Positions 1 to 5,965 are shown, counted from the stretch's first letter. The stretch: DNA of 6,038 bases from CAZYBC01 sp964645645 (GCA_964645645.1 CAZYBC010000036.1:1-6038), one strand, 5' to 3'. The notes: generated by a model not told the origin, from the letters alone. Numbers and translations are program-made.

Positions 1-53
1 AGAATGTCTCCTTGCCAAGGAGAAGGTCGCGGGTTCGAATCCCGTCTCTCGCT
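1..53 (+). tRNA. tRNA-Gly(GCC), 5' end cut by the window edge
   Basis: This is the 3' part of a glycine tRNA that decodes GGC and GGU codons. The anticodon stem is 7-11 paired with 19-23 (five pairs), and the loop 12-18 reads TTGCCAA with anticodon GCC at 14-16. The T arm is 29-33/41-45 around the loop TTCGAAT (34-40). The 3' acceptor strand CTCTCGC lies at 46-52 and the discriminator T at 53. The CCA tail is not encoded (CAA follows), so a CCA-adding enzyme must supply it. About 20 nt, comprising the 5' acceptor strand and most of the D arm, lie outside the window. The run of A after the gene is not a terminator on this strand. Confidence 0.95.
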
Positions 54-84
54 CAAAAAAGTAATGGTTTTGCAATTTCTTCAA

Positions 85-112
85 ATTTAGCCTTGAAATC
101 GATATTTAGCCT
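85..112. repeat. 9-bp direct repeat ATTTAGCCT, two copies
   Basis: Identical copies of ATTTAGCCT lie at 85-93 and 104-112, a period of 19 bp (nearly two helical turns). They sit between the tRNA and the bro/dinD-like gene, about 140 bp upstream of that gene's proposed promoter. The spacing would suit a dimeric regulator binding one DNA face. Two 9-mers in AT-rich DNA can also arise by chance, so no function is assigned. Confidence 0.3.
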
Positions 113-126
113 GGGAGTTTTGGCTT

Positions 127-210
127 AATGGATATAGGAGTCGAACCTAAAAGTAAATCAAATAGATCACATTTGTGCAATCAACTCTCTAAAAGTAGGT
201 TGCTTTCATT
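127..210 (-). other. degenerate tRNA-like remnant (possible tRNA pseudogene)
   Basis: Read on the minus strand, 150-134 forms a T-arm-like hairpin: TTAGG, the consensus loop TTCGACT (TTCRANY), then CCTAT, with four of five pairs. Upstream of it, 175-159 forms a 5-bp stem (CAAAT/ATTTG) around a 7-nt loop GTGATCT, which would place GAT at the anticodon positions. A CAAC/GTTG pair could be a D stem. The outer strands AATGAAA (210-204) and ATCCATT (133-127) can form five of seven acceptor pairs. The variable region is 8 nt, the D region is too long, no GG is seen in the D loop, and position 37 would be C. A working tRNA is therefore unlikely. It may be a decayed tRNA, or only a chance T-arm motif. 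Confidence 0.25.
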
Positions 211-246
211 GCAGGGATCATTCGGTAAACAAAATATAACATATTT

Positions 247-255
247 TGGTAGAAT
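247..255 (+). promoter_or_regulatory. extended -10 promoter for a leaderless bro/dinD-like transcript
   Basis: TAGAAT at 250-255, preceded by TG at 247-248, gives an extended -10 element (TGGTAGAAT). It ends six nucleotides before the ATG at 262, so transcription would begin at or beside the start codon. No Shine-Dalgarno precedes that ATG. No good -35 hexamer stands 16-18 bp upstream, which is usual for extended -10 promoters. The transcription start itself is inferred. Confidence 0.5.
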
Positions 256-261
256 TTGGTT

Positions 262-1083
262 ATGTCAGAAAGAAAAATTGCTTTATTTCATGGAAAGCAA
301 ATTCGTAGACACTGGGATAACAAAAAAGAGTTATGGTATTTTTCTGTTGTTGATGTGGTTGGGGTCTTAACAGACAGCATTAATCCTCGCAAATATTGGA
401 ACAAATTGGCAGAACGTCTTCGAAAAGAAGGAAGTGAGTCGGTGACAGAATGTCACCAACTGAAAATGCAGGCTTCTGACGGGAAATATTATTTTACTGA
501 TGTGGCCGATACCGAAGTCATGCTGCGTATTATTCAAAGTATCCCTTCACCTAATGCTGAACCATTTAAGCTTTGGTTAGCCAGAGTTGGTTATGAACGT
601 TTGGAGGAAACATCAGATCCAGAATTAGCCATTAATAGAGCATTAAAGACATATTTACAAAAAGGTTACAGCAAAGAATGGATAAACCAACGTTTAAAAA
701 GCATTGAAATTCGAAAAGTGCTAACAGACGAATGGGAAAGGTGTGGAGTAAAAGAAGGGCTGGAATTTGCGATTTTGACTGATGAGATTTCTCAAGCTTG
801 GTCAGGACTGACTACAAAACAATACAAAAATCTCAAGGGTTTAAAGAAAGAAAATCTTCGAGATAATATGACGAATCTAGAATTGGTATTAAATATGTTG
901 GCGGAAACTGCCACAACAGAAATTTCTCAAAAGCACCAACCAAAAGGATTCACTCAAAGTAAAATAGTAGCACGAGAAGGCGGAACAGTTGCTGGAAACG
1001 CACGAAAAGAAATTGAATCTAAAACAGGAAAAAATGTGATATCGAGTAAGACTGCTAGAGGGTTAAAATTACTGAAAAAATAA
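262..1083 (+). CDS. Bro-N / DinD-like antirepressor-family protein
   Basis: A 273-residue protein with an N-terminal Bro-N type domain and a DinD-like C-terminal region. The Bro-N part (about 1-115) shows the WYFSVVDVV segment at 25-33, a Y-W-x-K-L segment at 45-49, and DVADTEVMLRIIQSI followed by PFKLWLARVG near 80-110. The C-terminal part (about 160-270) carries GLEFAILTDEISQAW and YKNLKGLKKENLRDNM, recalling the end of E. coli DinD, a DNA-damage-inducible protein. Bro-N proteins are DNA-binding or antirepressor proteins of phages, large viruses and mobile elements. The exact role here is unknown. I chose ATG 262 over an in-frame TTG at 256 because of the -10 element ending at 255. The gene ends in three in-frame stops (TAATAATAA, 1081-1089). 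It lies 24 bp before polX and downstream of a tRNA gene, a setting compatible with a mobile-element remnant. No integrase or repressor is visible. Confidence 0.85.
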   Translation: MSERKIALFHGKQIRRHWDNKKELWYFSVVDVVGVLTDSINPRKYWNKLAERLRKEGSESVTECHQLKMQASDGKYYFTDVADTEVMLRIIQSIPSPNAEPFKLWLARVGYERLEETSDPELAINRALKTYLQKGYSKEWINQRLKSIEIRKVLTDEWERCGVKEGLEFAILTDEISQAWSGLTTKQYKNLKGLKKENLRDNMTNLELVLNMLAETATTEISQKHQPKGFTQSKIVAREGGTVAGNARKEIESKTGKNVISSKTARGLKLLKK

Positions 1084-1107
1084 TAATAAATTTATTGTCT
1101 TACTTTT

Positions 1108-2166
1108 ATGCAACTTCCACTCCACCCCCAAATGACTAACGAAGAAATTTCCCAAGTGTTTAAGTTTGTGGGTCAAGTTTTAGGGATGGATGAAAAAGAT
1201 CGTTTCCGAGCTCAAGCCTATGAAGAAGCTGGAGTGGTGATTCACCAGCTAAGTGAGCCATTAAAAGATCGGTTTGCCCAGCTTCAACAGCAAGATCCAG
1301 TTACAGCCAAAGCCATTTTTATGAAGCAACTTGATGAACTTCCCAGTATTGGCGAAAGTATTGCTGCTAAATTAGTGGAGTTGTTTACCACAAGCAAAAT
1401 TAAAGCTTTTGCCAAATATACGGCGGATTTGCCTGGTGGAATGTATCCGCTCGTTCAGCTTTATGGCATTGGGCCGAAAAAAGCGTTTAAATTAGCTCAA
1501 AAGTTTCACCTTAACAATCCCGATACAGCCATTGAGGATCTTTTAAAAGCACTTAAGCAAGGAAAATTAGCCAATGTGGAAGGTTTTGGCGAAAAAAGTA
1601 TTCAAGCATTGATTGAAATTTTGGAAGAACAACATCAGAAGGCGCGCATTTCTCATCAGGAAGCACTTAAGGTGGCTGAACAATTGAAACAAGCCTTGCT
1701 CAAAATACCTCAAGTTAAAAAAATTATTTTTCTCGGCAGTTTGCGGCGAGAGACTAACACCGTTGGAGATCTTGATTTAGGCGCAATTATCAGTAATTTT
1801 TCTGCTGTTAAAAAGGCCATTAATCAACTGAAACAAGTTAAGCGAGTTTTAGCCGCTGGCGAGAATGTTATTCGTTTGATTTTAACAAATAGCTGGCAAG
1901 TGGATTTAAAGCTTTCTACTCCGGAGGAATGGGGCAGTTTTATTCAGCATTTTACAGGAAGCAAGGAGCACAATATCCGTTTACGAGAATTTGCCATGGG
2001 TAAAAATTTATCTTTGTCTGAACATGGGATTAAAGATAAAAAAACAGGAGAAACAAAAAAATTCAGCACTGAAAAGGATTTTTATAATTTTTTAGGCTTA
2101 AGTTTGATTCCACCAAAAGAACGCATCGGTAAAACTGAAATTGAGCAGTATAAACTAAAAAGCTAG
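1108..2166 (+). CDS. polX: DNA polymerase family X (polymerase beta-like), lacking the PHP domain
   Basis: A 352-residue template-directed repair polymerase of the kind that fills short gaps in base excision repair or end joining. The N-terminal 8-kDa-type region (about 9-90) contains a helix-hairpin-helix, LDELPSIGESIAAKLVELF (75-93). A second lies at LYGIGPKKAFKL (118-129) and a third HhH-like motif at VEGFGEKS (157-164). The palm carries the nucleotidyltransferase signature GSLRRETNTVGDLDL (210-224), with D221 and D223 as metal ligands and D266 in QVDLKL as the third. FTGSKEHN (282-289) is the usual nucleotide-binding segment. Typical bacterial PolX is near 570 residues and continues into a PHP 3'-5' exonuclease. 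This one stops just after the IPPKERIGKTEIE linker (334-346). No Shine-Dalgarno is seen. ATG 1132 (MTNEEIS) matches the usual family N-terminus and is a strong alternative start. A weak TACTTT at 1101-1106 would give it a short leader. Confidence 0.93.
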   Translation: MQLPLHPQMTNEEISQVFKFVGQVLGMDEKDRFRAQAYEEAGVVIHQLSEPLKDRFAQLQQQDPVTAKAIFMKQLDELPSIGESIAAKLVELFTTSKIKAFAKYTADLPGGMYPLVQLYGIGPKKAFKLAQKFHLNNPDTAIEDLLKALKQGKLANVEGFGEKSIQALIEILEEQHQKARISHQEALKVAEQLKQALLKIPQVKKIIFLGSLRRETNTVGDLDLGAIISNFSAVKKAINQLKQVKRVLAAGENVIRLILTNSWQVDLKLSTPEEWGSFIQHFTGSKEHNIRLREFAMGKNLSLSEHGIKDKKTGETKKFSTEKDFYNFLGLSLIPPKERIGKTEIEQYKLKS

Positions 2167-3179
2167 ATTACTCTTTCTTTATACTTTCTCCAAAAAGAGT
2201 AAATAGTTCTTAATAGAATATAACTTGGGATGGCAAGTAAAGCCCCAATCACGCCGCCAATTTTAAAACCAGCTAAAATAGATAAAATTCCAATTAAAGG
2301 ATTTACATCAGCATTTTTTTGCATTATTTTAGGCACAATCAGGTTATTTTCAAATTGTTGTATCAAAATATAAAAAACCAAAACTAAACCAGTAATAACT
2401 GGGCTAGTGTAAAAATAGGCAATCGCAATAGCTGGCACAGCTGAAATAGTTGGTCCCAGATTAGGCAAGATTTCTAATAAACCAGCCATTAAGGCTAATG
2501 GTAAGGCAAACGGCATCCGCATTAAAATTAAGCCTAAATAAGTTAAAACCCCAATAATAGTCATTAAGATAAACTCTCCCCTTACCCAGCCACCAAGTTG
2601 TTCTTCTACTGATTCCAAAAATTCTTTGGCAATGGAGAGATGCTTTGGCTCTCTAGAAAACCAGCCGGCTTTAAGATACAACTTGTCATGTTCTAGCATT
2701 AAGTAAAAAGACATTACAAATAAAGTAACAATGGTAAATGCGCCAGAAAAAGTAGAAGTAATAATGCTTAGCAAAGCACTCACCGAACCACTATAAGTGC
2801 TAATTAGATTGCTGATTTCACTTAAAGTAAATTCAAATTGGTTGATTTGAGTTTGTAAGAAAGGAAAATTAAGATTGATAATCAGCTGATAAAGTTGTTT
2901 TACCAAAGGTGGAATTAAAAAAGTAAGTAAGCTGGCAATAACAATTAAAACTAAGATATAAGCTATCATGATGCTAGCTAAACGATTTTTGATCCGACGT
3001 TGAATTTTATTGACCGCAGGCTTAAGCGCGAGCATGAAAATAAAGGCTAAAAATAATAAGACTAAAATACTATTAATACGATACAAAAAATAAATTAAGC
3101 CAGCAAAAAAAGCAGTAAAAATTACAATGGAGGGTGAAATCTCTACTTGATGTTGGTTTTTGTGAAATAAAGCAAACAT
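2163..3179 (-). CDS. AI-2E family (PerM/TqsA-like) multi-pass membrane protein
   Basis: A 338-residue integral membrane protein of the AI-2E transporter family. Members include the autoinducer-2 exporter TqsA, Na+/H+ antiporters and many of unknown substrate, so the cargo is not predictable. Hydrophobic segments lie near residues 16-33, 37-53, 68-90, 145-162, 203-222, 225-276 (several) and 296-325. A polar stretch, about 95-140, lies between the N-terminal and central groups. Family hallmarks are the LLEILPNLGPTISAVPA segment (234-250) and QQFENNLIVPKIM (274-286). The frame is open back to an ATG at 3260, which would overlap miaA by 31 bp and add 27 polar residues. I prefer ATG 3179: it is preceded at six nucleotides by a TATACT -10 element, and the protein then begins just before the VEISPSIVIF segment from which the first membrane helix starts. 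The stop TAG shares a CTAG palindrome with the polX stop. Confidence 0.9.
   Translation of the reverse strand: MFALFHKNQHQVEISPSIVIFTAFFAGLIYFLYRINSILVLLFLAFIFMLALKPAVNKIQRRIKNRLASIMIAYILVLIVIASLLTFLIPPLVKQLYQLIINLNFPFLQTQINQFEFTLSEISNLISTYSGSVSALLSIITSTFSGAFTIVTLFVMSFYLMLEHDKLYLKAGWFSREPKHLSIAKEFLESVEEQLGGWVRGEFILMTIIGVLTYLGLILMRMPFALPLALMAGLLEILPNLGPTISAVPAIAIAYFYTSPVITGLVLVFYILIQQFENNLIVPKIMQKNADVNPLIGILSILAGFKIGGVIGALLAIPSYILLRTIYSFWRKYKERVI
2168..2202. terminator. 9-bp inverted repeat at the convergent gene ends, possible terminator
   Basis: TTACTCTTT (2168-2176) and AAAGAGTAA (2194-2202) are perfect inverted copies around a 17-nt spacer, directly after the polX stop. The repeat also lies within the last codons of the AI-2E gene on the other strand. 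An AT-rich stem with a large loop and no clear T tract on the + strand is weak as an intrinsic terminator. Its placement between convergent genes is the main support. Confidence 0.25.
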
Positions 3180-3185
3180 AATTTT

Positions 3186-3191
3186 AGTATA
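3186..3191 (-). promoter_or_regulatory. -10 element for the AI-2E gene, leaderless type
   Basis: The minus strand reads TATACT, then six nucleotides (AAAATT), then ATG at 3179. The element lies in the 50 bp between the end of miaA and the preferred AI-2E start. No Shine-Dalgarno is present. It supports independent transcription of this gene and the shorter start. Confidence 0.5.
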
Positions 3192-3229
3192 ACCTAAAAA
3201 TCCGGCTTTGAGCTGAGGAAAATAATGGT

Positions 3230-4231
3230 CTAACTGAGGTGTTTTAAGACGATTTGCCATGCTTTTTCTGTTAAATTTTTTTGTTGGGCATCCAAGTTAA
3301 CCAGCCCAGAACGTTTTTTCCACCAGGTTAATTGACGCTTGGCATAGCTAAATTCAGCCTGAAGCCAATTTGCACTACAATTATCCTGGTCAATTTCTCC
3401 ATTTAAATAATTTTGGATTTCTTTTACCCCGGTGGCGCTTAATAAGCCTAGGTTGAGCTTAAAACGGTGAGCTTTTTTAAACATTTTTTTTACTTCTTCA
3501 GCCACCCCCTGCAACCAGCGCGCTTCAATCCGCTGAGCAATTCTAGCTTTGATGGTTTCTAGATCTAGCTCTAGATAAAAAATTAGCTGGCTAAAGTTGC
3601 TGGGCAAGTCAATTTTAGTCTGGGAAACGGCTGAGTGATTGCCTTGATTTAAAGCTAGGCTAATTTCAATAGCTCGGATCAGTCGGCGTGGATTATGTAA
3701 ATCTGAGTGATTTAATTGGCTTAGATGCTGAGGATTAATTTCTTTTAGCCAAGCTTGCAGTTGCTCAACAGTCATTTTTTCTGCTTGATTACGCACTTTT
3801 TCATCAGGTAAAACCTTAAGTTGCGGATCCTGATTAAAAAGTTGAAGATGATAAAGCCCGGTTCCTCCTACTAAAATCACTAAGGCTTGCTCTTGCCAGG
3901 CTTGCCGAATAATTGGCCAAGCTAAATTTTGAAAATGTCCAACAGACCACTCTTGATCTGCTTTAATTATACCTATTCCATGTAAGGAAATTGGCCAAGT
4001 TTGGTGTTGATAAAAAGGATAAGCTAAGGCAGGATCATTTGCTTGAGTAAAATCTGCAGGAATATCAGCCCCAGTTAAAATTGGTAATTCTTGGTAAACT
4101 TGGCGTGAATCAGCACTAATTAGGTAGGCTTTTTTGCCTTGAGTTTGGCAAAATAGCTTAGCTAAGTCTAAGGCCAGCTTGGTTTTACCAGAGGCCGTAG
4201 GGCCAACAACAGAAAGAAGCAGGTTGTTCAT
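3230..4231 (-). CDS. miaA: tRNA dimethylallyltransferase (A37 isopentenylation)
   Basis: A 333-residue cytoplasmic enzyme that transfers the dimethylallyl group from DMAPP to N6 of adenosine 37 in tRNAs reading codons that begin with U, giving i6A37. The P-loop GPTASGKT lies at 10-17, and DSRQVY (41-46) holds the catalytic Asp and substrate-binding residues. VGGTGLY is at 121-127, NPRRLIRAIE at 180-189, and the C-terminal FSYAKRQLTWWKK block at 294-306. All are standard for MiaA, and the length is normal. It starts 4 bp after the miaB stop and provides the substrate that MiaB then thiomethylates. No Shine-Dalgarno precedes ATG 4231. Instead a TAGTCT hexamer built from the end of miaB lies six nucleotides upstream. 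With the shorter AI-2E start, a 50-bp gap follows. Confidence 0.96.
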   Translation of the reverse strand: MNNLLLSVVGPTASGKTKLALDLAKLFCQTQGKKAYLISADSRQVYQELPILTGADIPADFTQANDPALAYPFYQHQTWPISLHGIGIIKADQEWSVGHFQNLAWPIIRQAWQEQALVILVGGTGLYHLQLFNQDPQLKVLPDEKVRNQAEKMTVEQLQAWLKEINPQHLSQLNHSDLHNPRRLIRAIEISLALNQGNHSAVSQTKIDLPSNFSQLIFYLELDLETIKARIAQRIEARWLQGVAEEVKKMFKKAHRFKLNLGLLSATGVKEIQNYLNGEIDQDNCSANWLQAEFSYAKRQLTWWKKRSGLVNLDAQQKNLTEKAWQIVLKHLS

Positions 4232-4235
4232 TTTT

Positions 4236-5402
4236 TTAGACTACTTTTGGTCTTTCCGCCAAATGATCTTTATTAATAAGTTTATCTAAAATGGCATAAC
4301 GCTGTTTTTTAACCAGATAAGGGACATCATCTGGATATAAGCGTTCACTAGCGGTACCTGGTCTTGGTGAATATAAAGCAATAAAAGCGACGTGCCAGCC
4401 AATTTTTTTAGCCAAAGCTAAAGTTTCGTTAAATTCGGCGTCTGTTTCCCCTGGAAAACCAATAATAATGTCAGTGCCAAGCACAATCTCAGGGTCAGCC
4501 TGACGGAGTTTTTTGACAATTCTCAGATAATTTTCTCTGGTATAGCCTCGATTCATCCTTTGTAAAACAGTGTTGCTTCCAGATTGAATAGGCAGATGAA
4601 CATAACGGTCAATTTTAGGATTGCGGCCAATTTCCAAAATTAAAGCATCATGGAAATCCCAAGGGTTAGCAGATAAGAATCTCACCAGCTTAATTTCAGG
4701 ATAAGCCGTTATTTTTTGCAATAATTGCACAAAAGGCGGGATATCGTCTGGTTTTAGATATTGAGATGGATTAGATGGGAGATCTTGAAGGGTAAAATTA
4801 GGGTTACTCATCAGCATTTTGCGCAGGCTAACCCCAATTTTTTCCAAACCCCAAGAGTTAACATTTTGACCAAGTAGCGTAATTTCCGTATAACCTTGAG
4901 CAATTAGCTCCTCAATTTCCGCTAAAATATCAGCCATAGGCCGAGATTTTTCTCTACCTCTAGCATAAGGGACAATACAGTAAGAACAAAAGGAGTTGCA
5001 ACCACTAGAAATTGGCACAAAAGCATGTTTTTGATCAGTGCGCAAGGCTCGTTGAGCAAAACCAATCTCCCCCACCTCAAGGATTTGGTCAATCATTGGC
5101 AACATCTGACGAATTTTATCTTGGCCATAATGCAACATACACCCTGTAAAAACGATGTGGGGCTTTTTAAGTTTATGTTTTAAGAAATATTGCTTAATTT
5201 TATGTAACATTGCCCTAGCACTATCCTCTGCACTTTTACGAATAGCGCAAGTATTAATAACAATCACATCGCTTTCTTGCCAAGTAGAAGCAGCTCTTAA
5301 GCCTAGTTCTTCATAATAACTAGCAATTCTTTCACTGTCATTTTTATTCATTTGACAGCCTAAAGTATGCAAATAGTAAGTTTTAATTGGATTTGTTTTC
5401 AC
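4236..5402 (-). CDS. miaB: tRNA-2-methylthio-N6-dimethylallyladenosine synthase, TRAM-less
   Basis: A 388-residue radical SAM methylthiotransferase that converts i6A37 to ms2i6A37 in tRNA. The N-terminal UPF0004 domain has the three cysteines of the auxiliary 4Fe-4S cluster: C16 (TLGCQMN), C52 (NTCAIR) and C88 (TGCM). The radical SAM cluster motif is C135-x3-C139-x2-C142 (SSGCNSFCSYCIVPYARG). Further family blocks are LLGQNVNSWG (176-185), VHLPIQSGSN (268-277), RMNRGYTRENY (282-292), TDIIIGFPGET (310-320) and LYSPRPGTAS (343-352). E. coli MiaB is about 474 residues and ends in a TRAM tRNA-binding domain; here the protein stops right after the radical SAM domain. A segment of roughly 28 extra residues lies near 185-222. 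The start is GTG at 5402. It must be upstream of C16, and a TACAAT -10 element lies seven nucleotides before it. miaA follows after 4 bp. Confidence 0.95.
   Translation of the reverse strand: MKTNPIKTYYLHTLGCQMNKNDSERIASYYEELGLRAASTWQESDVIVINTCAIRKSAEDSARAMLHKIKQYFLKHKLKKPHIVFTGCMLHYGQDKIRQMLPMIDQILEVGEIGFAQRALRTDQKHAFVPISSGCNSFCSYCIVPYARGREKSRPMADILAEIEELIAQGYTEITLLGQNVNSWGLEKIGVSLRKMLMSNPNFTLQDLPSNPSQYLKPDDIPPFVQLLQKITAYPEIKLVRFLSANPWDFHDALILEIGRNPKIDRYVHLPIQSGSNTVLQRMNRGYTRENYLRIVKKLRQADPEIVLGTDIIIGFPGETDAEFNETLALAKKIGWHVAFIALYSPRPGTASERLYPDDVPYLVKKQRYAILDKLINKDHLAERPKVV
4238..4243 (-). promoter_or_regulatory. possible -10 element for miaA inside the miaB 3' end
   Basis: The minus strand reads TAGTCT, six A residues, then the miaA ATG at 4231. 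The hexamer overlaps the last codon and stop of miaB. It fits the TAnnnT spacing seen at three other starts, but it is the weakest of the set: it has no TG extension and constrained coding sequence. miaA may simply be co-transcribed with miaB. Confidence 0.3.
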
Positions 5403-5409
5403 AAGAGGT

Positions 5410-5418
5410 ATTGTAACA
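5410..5418 (-). promoter_or_regulatory. extended -10 promoter of a leaderless miaB-miaA transcript
   Basis: The minus strand reads TGTTACAAT (an extended -10, hexamer 5415-5410), then ACCTCTT, then the miaB GTG at 5402. Transcription is thus predicted to begin at the start codon. A weak -35 (TTCAAT) lies about 18 bp upstream of the hexamer. No AG-rich ribosome binding site precedes the GTG. The element sits in the 47 bp between the GNAT gene and miaB, so miaB need not depend on read-through. Confidence 0.55.
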
Positions 5419-5449
5419 TCTGGAAAAGGTAGAATTGAATTAGAAGTGT

Positions 5450-5920
5450 TTAATTAAATTCTTTATTGATTGTTTCTGTAAGCAGATAAAGAGTTGTAAT
5501 TTCTTTATTACTTATTTTTTTAATTCCTATCACTTTAAATTTATATTTTTTATAAAAATCAACCGCATTTTTATATGCTTCTACTATTAAGGCTGTTGAC
5601 CCTACCAGTTGGCAGGCTTTTTCGTATTTATCTAAGATTTCAATTAATGTTAGTCTGCCAAAACCTTTTCCTTGATATTTTTTACCTACAGCTAAGCGAC
5701 CAATTAAGACGACAGGCGCTAATTTATAGGGAGGCCTTTTGGATTTAGGTAAATCAACTTTACTTAAAGAAGTTGATGATAAAGAGAAAAAAGAAACTAA
5801 TTGATTATAATTATTGATTCCTAAAAAAATTCTCGAGAAGTTTTTGGTTTGTTCTTCCAAAGCATGATCTTTTAAAAATTCATCAAGTTCTTTATCACCA
5901 CAAGAAAAATTAGCCAACAA
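5450..5920 (-). CDS. GNAT acetyltransferase, TacT/AtaT toxin-like, 5' end probably damaged
   Basis: A 156-residue GNAT-fold protein resembling toxins such as TacT and AtaT, which acetylate the amino group of charged tRNAs. The family signature is clear: F-x-CG-x3-LDEFL (5-16), SRIFLG (29-34), PVVLIGRLAV (69-78), the acetyl-CoA loop QGKGFG (83-88), LIVEAYKNAVDFYKKYKF (111-128) with Y123 at the position of the catalytic tyrosine. The first usable codon in frame is TTG 5920, but family-like sequence (PLTQNHQN) continues upstream of it. An ATG at 5948 is one frame off. Removing a single C from the CCC at 5942-5944 would join that ATG to this frame and give MSLTQNHQN, so a frameshift or sequencing error is likely. 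No DUF1778-type antitoxin gene lies upstream, where a divergent gene begins instead. It may therefore be an orphan toxin, a decayed one, or a non-toxic acetyltransferase. Confidence 0.8.
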   Translation of the reverse strand: MLANFSCGDKELDEFLKDHALEEQTKNFSRIFLGINNYNQLVSFFSLSSTSLSKVDLPKSKRPPYKLAPVVLIGRLAVGKKYQGKGFGRLTLIEILDKYEKACQLVGSTALIVEAYKNAVDFYKKYKFKVIGIKKISNKEITTLYLLTETINKEFN

Positions 5921-5965
5921 ATTTTGATGATTTTGGGTTAAGGGACATTTTGTGTTGGTTTTTTA

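Noticed and set aside
176..213. TGCAAT (176-181) and ATTGCA (208-213) as a hairpin or operator upstream of the bro gene.
   Set aside because: Only six base pairs with a 26-nt spacer, which is easily reached by chance in AT-rich DNA.
256..261. TTG at 256 as the start of the bro/dinD-like gene.
   Set aside because: It directly follows the -10 hexamer, adds only two residues, and an ATG lies six nucleotides downstream at the expected transcript start.
128..370. An 80-codon open frame beginning ATG at 128 on the + strand.
   Set aside because: It overlaps the Bro-N gene in another frame, its start lies in the tRNA-like remnant, and its product shows no recognisable motif or ribosome binding site.
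1..1110. A complete integrated element bounded by tRNA-Gly attachment sites.
   Set aside because: No repeat of the tRNA 3' end, integrase, or repressor is present in the window.
3260..4231. miaA and the AI-2E gene as translationally coupled overlapping genes.
   Set aside because: The 31-bp overlap depends on the long AI-2E start. The shorter start with its own -10 element explains the region better.
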